Assembly (NCBI GenBank): GCA_050743385.1
Contig: JBOGFJ010000253.1
Span: forward strand, 1-10,097
Reading direction: 5' to 3'
Origin: JACDBD01 sp050743385
GTDB lineage: Bacteria; Actinomycetota; Acidimicrobiia; IMCC26256; JACDBD01
Length of the DNA stretch: 10,097 bases
Shown: positions 7,039 to 10,097 of the stretch, in pieces
Position numbering within the stretch: position 1 is the stretch's first letter
Layout of the letters: each line of letters starts with the position of its first letter
The notes under the pieces: generated by a model
The model's input: only the letters and a program-made list of their open reading frames with translations
Databases searched by the model: none
Told to the model about the DNA's origin: nothing
Translations under genes and position numbers: made by a program

Positions 7039-9056
7039 CCCCGCACCAGCATGAACAGGAGGAGCCCGGCGGCACCGAGCACCACTCCGAGGGCGTAGTT
7101 GCGCACGAGCCCGGTCTGGACCCGCCGGAGTCCCCCGCCCAGATTGCGGAACAATCGACCGGTGCCGTTGACCGCCCCGTCGATGATGCCGGCGTCGACG
7201 GTGCGGTCGAGCCAGTCGGCGAAGCGGGTGACCGGCCCGGCGACGACTCGACCGATCGTCTCGTCCAGGTAGTAGGCGTGGCCGAAGATGCGGCCGACGA
7301 AGCCGAGCCGCTCCACGCCGCGGTCGTCCTCGGGGCGGCGCAGCCCGTGCCGGTACAACGACACGGCGACGAGGATGCCGACGAGGCCCAGCGCGACGGA
7401 GAGGGTGGAGAGGGCGAACCCGCCGAGGAACGAGTTGGAGTGGATCTCGGGGACGCCCTCGAACACCGGGTCGAGCCATTCGGTGAGGAACTCGAGGCCG
7501 TGGAAGGGCAGGTTGAGCACGCCGGCCACCACCGCGAGCGCGCCGAGGACGAGGATGGGAGTGGTCATCGTGCGGGGCGACTCGTGCGGATCATGGTCGA
7601 GACGGGCCGGGCTCGGCTCCTTCCCGAAGGGGACGGTGGGCGAGAGGGTTCGCGCCTCCTCCGTTTCGACAGCCGGCTCCGCGACGGGCGGCGCTTGGGC
7701 TTCGCCTTCGGCGGGGGTGGCCCGGAAGCGTTCGTTGCCGAAGAAGACGAGGAACACCTCGCGCGTCATGTAGGCGGCGGTCAGCGCGGCGGCGGCAATC
7801 CCGACGACCCAGACGCCGTAGTCGTGGGCACTGAACGCCTTGGCCAGGATCTCGTCCTTCGACCAGAAGCCGGAGAAGGGCGGCATGCCCGCGATCGCGA
7901 GCCAGGCGAGGATGAAGCCGCCGGCGGTGAGCGGCAGGAACTTGCGCAGCCCGCCCATCGTGCGGAGATCCTGGTTGTCGCCCGTCCCGTGGATCACGGA
8001 ACCGGCGCCGAGGAAGAGCGTGCCCTTGTAGAACGCATGCGTGATCACCATGAAGATCGCGGCCGCGTACGCCCCGACACCGAGGGCGAGGAACATGTAG
8101 CCGATCTGGCTGATCGTCGAATACGCCAAGACCCGCTTGATGTCGGGTTGGACGAGCGCGATCGTCCCCGCGAACAGCGCGGTTCCGGCACCGATCCAGG
8201 CGACGACCGTCATCGCGGTGCCGCTCTGCTCGAAGAACGGGTGCGCCCGGGCGACGATGAAGACGCCCGCGGTCACCATGGTGGCGGCGTGGATGAGCGC
8301 CGACACCGGCGTGGGGCCTTCCATGGCGTCGGGCAGCCACACGTGCAGTGGGAACTGAGCGCTCTTGCCGATCGCCCCGAGGAACAGCAGGAGCGCGATC
8401 GCGGTGGCGGTGCCCGCGGACAGGCCGGCGGCCTGGCCGAGAGCGGAATAGTCGAGCGTACGGAGCTGCTCGAAGATCAGGAACATCGCCACCATGAAGC
8501 CGAAGTCGCCGACGCGGGTCGTGACGAACGCCTTCTCGCCCGCCACCGCCGCGGCCGGTCGCTCGAACCAGAAGGAGATCAGGAGGTACGAACAGACCCC
8601 GACGCCCTCCCAGCCCAGGAAGGTGACGAGGAACCCGTTGCCGAGGACCAGCACGAGCATCGCGCCCGCGAAGAGGTTCATGTACCCGAAGAAGCGCGTG
8701 TACCGCTCGTCGCCGTGCATGTAGCCGATCGAGAACAGGTGAATGAGCGTCGCCACGCCCGTGACGAAGAGCGCGAAGGTGATCGACAGCGGGTCGGCGA
8801 GGAAGCCCAGTTGCACCTGGAAGCCACCGGAGGGCACGAGCTTCCAGATGATCGTCTCGTGCGCGCGGGGGTCGACGTCGCGCAGGGCGAAGAACATGAC
8901 CAATGTCCAGACGAACGAGAGGCCGACCAGTCCCGTGCCGATCCAGCCCGCGATCGGCTCGCGGATGCGCTTGCCCAGCACGAGCAGCGTCACCGCACCC
9001 GTGAGCGGGAGCGCGGGCACCAGCCACAGGAGATCGAGGAGATCGCTCGCGCTCAA
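7035..9056 (-). CDS. nuoL: NADH-quinone oxidoreductase subunit L
   Basis: NuoL is the most distal antiporter-like proton channel of complex I. The 673-residue protein is longer than Escherichia coli NuoL (613). Key residues are Glu150 in LGWEGVGVCSYLLI, Lys231 in GAIGKSAQFPLHVWLPD, His340 and Lys344 in THAFYKGTLFL, and Lys400/Asp401 in FWSKDEIL. These match E. coli E144, K229, H338, K342 and K399/D400. The C-terminal part (about 575-650) is the long amphipathic lateral helix, ending in a last membrane segment at about 653-671. A Pro/Ala/Glu-rich hydrophilic insert occupies about residues 445-495, between membrane segments. The start is TTG 9056-9054, with GAAGGG 7 nt upstream. The only upstream in-frame codons are CGC and then the nuoK stop TGA, so no earlier start is possible. 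It overlaps the nuoM start as ATGA. Confidence 0.96.
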   Translation of the reverse strand: MSASDLLDLLWLVPALPLTGAVTLLVLGKRIREPIAGWIGTGLVGLSFVWTLVMFFALRDVDPRAHETIIWKLVPSGGFQVQLGFLADPLSITFALFVTGVATLIHLFSIGYMHGDERYTRFFGYMNLFAGAMLVLVLGNGFLVTFLGWEGVGVCSYLLISFWFERPAAAVAGEKAFVTTRVGDFGFMVAMFLIFEQLRTLDYSALGQAAGLSAGTATAIALLLFLGAIGKSAQFPLHVWLPDAMEGPTPVSALIHAATMVTAGVFIVARAHPFFEQSGTAMTVVAWIGAGTALFAGTIALVQPDIKRVLAYSTISQIGYMFLALGVGAYAAAIFMVITHAFYKGTLFLGAGSVIHGTGDNQDLRTMGGLRKFLPLTAGGFILAWLAIAGMPPFSGFWSKDEILAKAFSAHDYGVWVVGIAAAALTAAYMTREVFLVFFGNERFRATPAEGEAQAPPVAEPAVETEEARTLSPTVPFGKEPSPARLDHDPHESPRTMTTPILVLGALAVVAGVLNLPFHGLEFLTEWLDPVFEGVPEIHSNSFLGGFALSTLSVALGLVGILVAVSLYRHGLRRPEDDRGVERLGFVGRIFGHAYYLDETIGRVVAGPVTRFADWLDRTVDAGIIDGAVNGTGRLFRNLGGGLRRVQTGLVRNYALGVVLGAAGLLLFMLVRG

Positions 9057-9059
9057 GCG

Positions 9060-9380
9060 TCAGCCCTTCAGCAGGTGGAGATCGTCGGCGGTCGCGCCCC
9101 GGCGGCGCCGGAAGATCGCCACGATGATGCCGAGCCCGACGGCGACCTCCGCCGCCGCGACCACCAACGTGAAGAACACGATCGCCTGCCCACCGACGTC
9201 GTCGAGCTCCCGCGCGAAGGTGACGAAGGTGAGGTTGGCCGCATTGAGCATGAGCTCGACGCACATGAACATGACAAGCACGTTGCGGCGCACGAGCAAC
9301 CCGACGGCGCCCATCGTGAACAAGAGCGCCGCCAGCACCAGGTAGTAGTTGGCCGTCACCTCGACGGCGGCCAGCCTCAC
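9060..9380 (-). CDS. nuoK: NADH-quinone oxidoreductase subunit K
   Basis: NuoK is a small three-helix membrane subunit of complex I, homologous to mitochondrial ND4L, and forms part of the fourth proton path with NuoJ. It has 106 residues, the usual length. The two membrane-embedded glutamates are present: Glu42 in MCVELMLNAANL and Glu78 in VVAAAEVAVGLGI. They correspond to E36 and E72 of Escherichia coli NuoK. The NVLVMFMCVELMLNA block is diagnostic. The start is GTG 9380-9378, which overlaps the nuoJ stop (GTGA) and has GAGGAG 8 nt upstream. An alternative GTG at 9359 lacks such a site. The C-terminus is basic (IFRRRRG) followed by a short polar tail. The nuoL start follows 3 nt after the stop and in the same reading frame. 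Confidence 0.95.
   Translation of the reverse strand: MRLAAVEVTANYYLVLAALLFTMGAVGLLVRRNVLVMFMCVELMLNAANLTFVTFARELDDVGGQAIVFFTLVVAAAEVAVGLGIIVAIFRRRRGATADDLHLLKG
9064..9069 (-). promoter_or_regulatory. Ribosome-binding site of nuoL (supports TTG start)
   Basis: The minus strand reads GAAGGG, then 7 nt that include the nuoK TGA stop, then TTG. The spacing is good, and this is the main support for using the uncommon TTG start at 9056. The site lies within the last codons of nuoK. Confidence 0.6.
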
Positions 9381-9994
9381 GACACCGGCTCCTCTTCCTG
9401 AGCTTGTTCCCGCACTTCGCCTTCGATCTCCTCGGCTTGCTCGTCTTCGGCTTCGTCGAGGAGCTCGACGGGCTGACCGCTGCGGCGGGCCAGCACGACG
9501 CCTCCGACGACCGCGATCACGAGCAGGGCGGCTGTGATCTCGAACGGCCACAGGAAGTCGGTGAACAAGACGCGGGCGACCCGCTCGATGTTGTTGAGGT
9601 TGTCGCCGTCGACGGGCGCGTCGAGAGAGCCGCGCTGCGAGGGAGCGCCGGTCGCCCAGGTGCGACCGGCGAGGAACAGCACCTCGGCCAGCGCGATGCC
9701 GCCGAGGATCAACGCGGCCGGCCGCTGGTAGCGGATGGTCTCCCGTAGGCTCTCCCGCTCGTCGACGCCCAGCAGCATGATGACGAACAGGAACAGCACG
9801 ACGATGGCGCCGGCGTAGACGATCACCTGCACTGCCGCGAGTAGCTGCGCATCCTGCTGGAGGAAGAACACCGCCACGCTCACGAGCGTCACTACCAGGC
9901 TCAGCGCGCAGTGCACCGGGTTGCTCGCCAGCACCACCCCGAGCGCGCCCGCCAATGCCAGCGCGGCGAAGATCACGAAGATGACAAGTTCCAT
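9377..9994 (-). CDS. nuoJ: NADH-quinone oxidoreductase subunit J
   Basis: NuoJ (mitochondrial ND6 homologue) is a five-helix membrane subunit of complex I next to NuoK. It links the quinone site to the proton channels. The signature is VQVIVYAGAIVVLFLFVIML with the conserved Tyr60 in the third helix. The fifth helix begins FEITAALLVIAVVGGVVLA. The protein has 205 residues from ATG 9994-9992, which has GGGAG 7 nt upstream. A TTG one codon earlier (9997) is possible but its spacing to that site is poorer. A charged, Glu-rich tail occupies about residues 176-205 beyond the last helix. Extended NuoJ tails are known in actinobacteria (M. tuberculosis NuoJ is longer still). The gene overlaps the nuoK start (GTGA). 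A hairpin element lies directly upstream, and the rest of the operon (nuoA-I) would be expected beyond the window. Confidence 0.95.
   Translation of the reverse strand: MELVIFVIFAALALAGALGVVLASNPVHCALSLVVTLVSVAVFFLQQDAQLLAAVQVIVYAGAIVVLFLFVIMLLGVDERESLRETIRYQRPAALILGGIALAEVLFLAGRTWATGAPSQRGSLDAPVDGDNLNNIERVARVLFTDFLWPFEITAALLVIAVVGGVVLARRSGQPVELLDEAEDEQAEEIEGEVREQAQEEEPVS
9389..9394 (-). promoter_or_regulatory. Ribosome-binding site of nuoK
   Basis: GAGGAG on the minus strand lies 8 nt before GTG 9380, within the acidic tail codons of nuoJ. It decides the nuoK start in favour of GTG 9380 over the internal GTG at 9359. Confidence 0.65.
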
Positions 9995-10001
9995 CAAATG
10001 G

Positions 10002-10006
10002 CTCCC
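10002..10006 (-). promoter_or_regulatory. Ribosome-binding site of nuoJ
   Basis: GGGAG on the minus strand is 7 nt from ATG 9994, the ideal distance. It supports this ATG over the in-frame TTG at 9997. It sits 5 nt from the base of the hairpin at 10012-10034. Confidence 0.65.
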
Positions 10007-10011
10007 TCGCT

Positions 10012-10034
10012 CGGCGCCGGGATACCCGGCGCCG
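10012..10034 (-). repeat. Perfect inverted repeat (hairpin) upstream of nuoJ
   Basis: A perfect 10-bp stem, CGGCGCCGGG and its reverse complement, surrounds a 3-nt loop (ATA on plus, TAT on minus). In the nuo transcript it would form a very stable hairpin ending 5 nt before the nuoJ ribosome-binding site. There is no U-run after it, so termination is not obvious. It could be an RNA processing or stability element, an attenuating structure, or a copy of an intergenic repeat family. Confidence 0.75.
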
Positions 10035-10097
10035 CCCCTGCGGGGTCGCTCGTCCGCACGGTCTAGCCTCGCTCGCTCGCTGCGGGCGGGGATACCC
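10019..10097. repeat. Two copies of a GGGATACCC-centred element (second cut by the window edge)
   Basis: GGGATACCC occurs at 10019-10027 and again at 10089-10097, 70 nt apart. Each copy is preceded by a CTCGCTCG-type stretch (10004-10012, and 10069-10080 with an extra repeat unit). Between them is a small CCCC-TGC-GGGG inverted repeat (10035-10045). The second copy runs off the window end, so its right arm cannot be checked. No protein-coding signal was recognised from 9995 to 10097. A TAG on the minus strand at 10065-10063 could be the end of an upstream gene such as nuoI, but the few codons before it are not recognisable. Confidence 0.45.

Noticed and set aside
5803..7098. Long open frame (about 431 codons) on the plus strand, opposite nuoM
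   Set aside because: It has the same antisense-shadow composition (His/Glu/Arg/Asp-rich) and no recognisable motif, and it lies fully opposite a clear NuoM.
7039..7479. Open frame extending nuoM 147 codons upstream
   Set aside because: It is Arg/Pro-rich with no membrane segments and overlaps the real C-terminus of NuoL. ATG 7038 gives a normal NuoM N-terminus and the ATGA overlap.
7278..9401. Very long open frame (about 707 codons) on the plus strand, opposite nuoL and nuoK
   Set aside because: Its translation is an Arg/Glu/His/Asp-rich low-complexity protein with no domain. It is the antisense shadow expected from GC-rich third positions of nuoL, whose own frame shows all family motifs.
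9381..9551. Open frame extending nuoK 57 codons upstream
   Set aside because: The added sequence is Arg-rich and overlaps the fifth helix and tail of NuoJ. GTG 9380 has a good ribosome-binding site and gives the standard NuoK length.
10067..10088. CTCGCTCGCTCG run as a possible CRISPR or tandem-repeat array
   Set aside because: It is only three short GCTC units without spacers. It is a local GC-rich repeat, not an array.
10063..10097. C-terminal end of nuoI on the minus strand, ending at TAG 10065-10063
   Set aside because: Only about ten codons are available, with no recognisable NuoI sequence, and the stretch is mostly repeated CGAG units. It is possible but cannot be supported.

Overview
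The window is a GC-rich (roughly two-thirds G+C by eye), tightly packed bacterial chromosome segment, most likely from an actinobacterium (Actinomycetota). The evidence is the very high GC at third codon positions, the frequent GTG and TTG starts, the complete nuo-type complex I genes, and a HAD mutase plus GH65 pair that resembles the adjacent Mycobacterium tuberculosis genes Rv3400/Rv3401. The exact class (for example Acidimicrobiia) cannot be decided from this sequence alone.

Layout from left to right: (1) 1-849, plus strand: a patatin-like serine acylhydrolase whose first few codons lie outside the window. (2) 846-3170, minus strand: a GH65 inverting disaccharide phosphorylase-like protein. 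Its stop codon overlaps the patatin stop in a shared CTAG. (3) 3167-3907, minus strand: a beta-phosphoglucomutase-type HAD protein, overlapping the GH65 start by GTGA. (4) 3926-9994, minus strand: the distal half of a complex I operon, read right to left as nuoJ, nuoK, nuoL, nuoM, nuoN. (5) 9995-10097: noncoding or unassigned sequence with a perfect 10-bp hairpin and a repeated GGGATACCC core.

All minus-strand genes appear to form one transcription unit, nuoJ-K-L-M-N-HAD-GH65. Four junctions are 4-nt RTGA overlaps, nuoK-nuoL is 3 nt apart and nuoN-HAD is 18 nt apart. NuoJ/K form part of the membrane arm next to the quinone module. NuoL/M/N are the three antiporter-like proton channels and keep their key Glu/Lys residues. 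The two downstream genes form a metabolic pair: GH65 would phosphorolyse an alpha-glucosyl disaccharide to beta-glucose 1-phosphate, and the HAD mutase would convert that to glucose 6-phosphate.

I see no phage, insertion sequence, CRISPR, tRNA or rRNA. Most of the window is ordinary core metabolism. The points most worth a second look are the HAD-GH65 pair trailing the nuo operon, the variant GH65 active-site motifs, the hairpin element before nuoJ, and the charged extensions in NuoJ, NuoL and NuoM.
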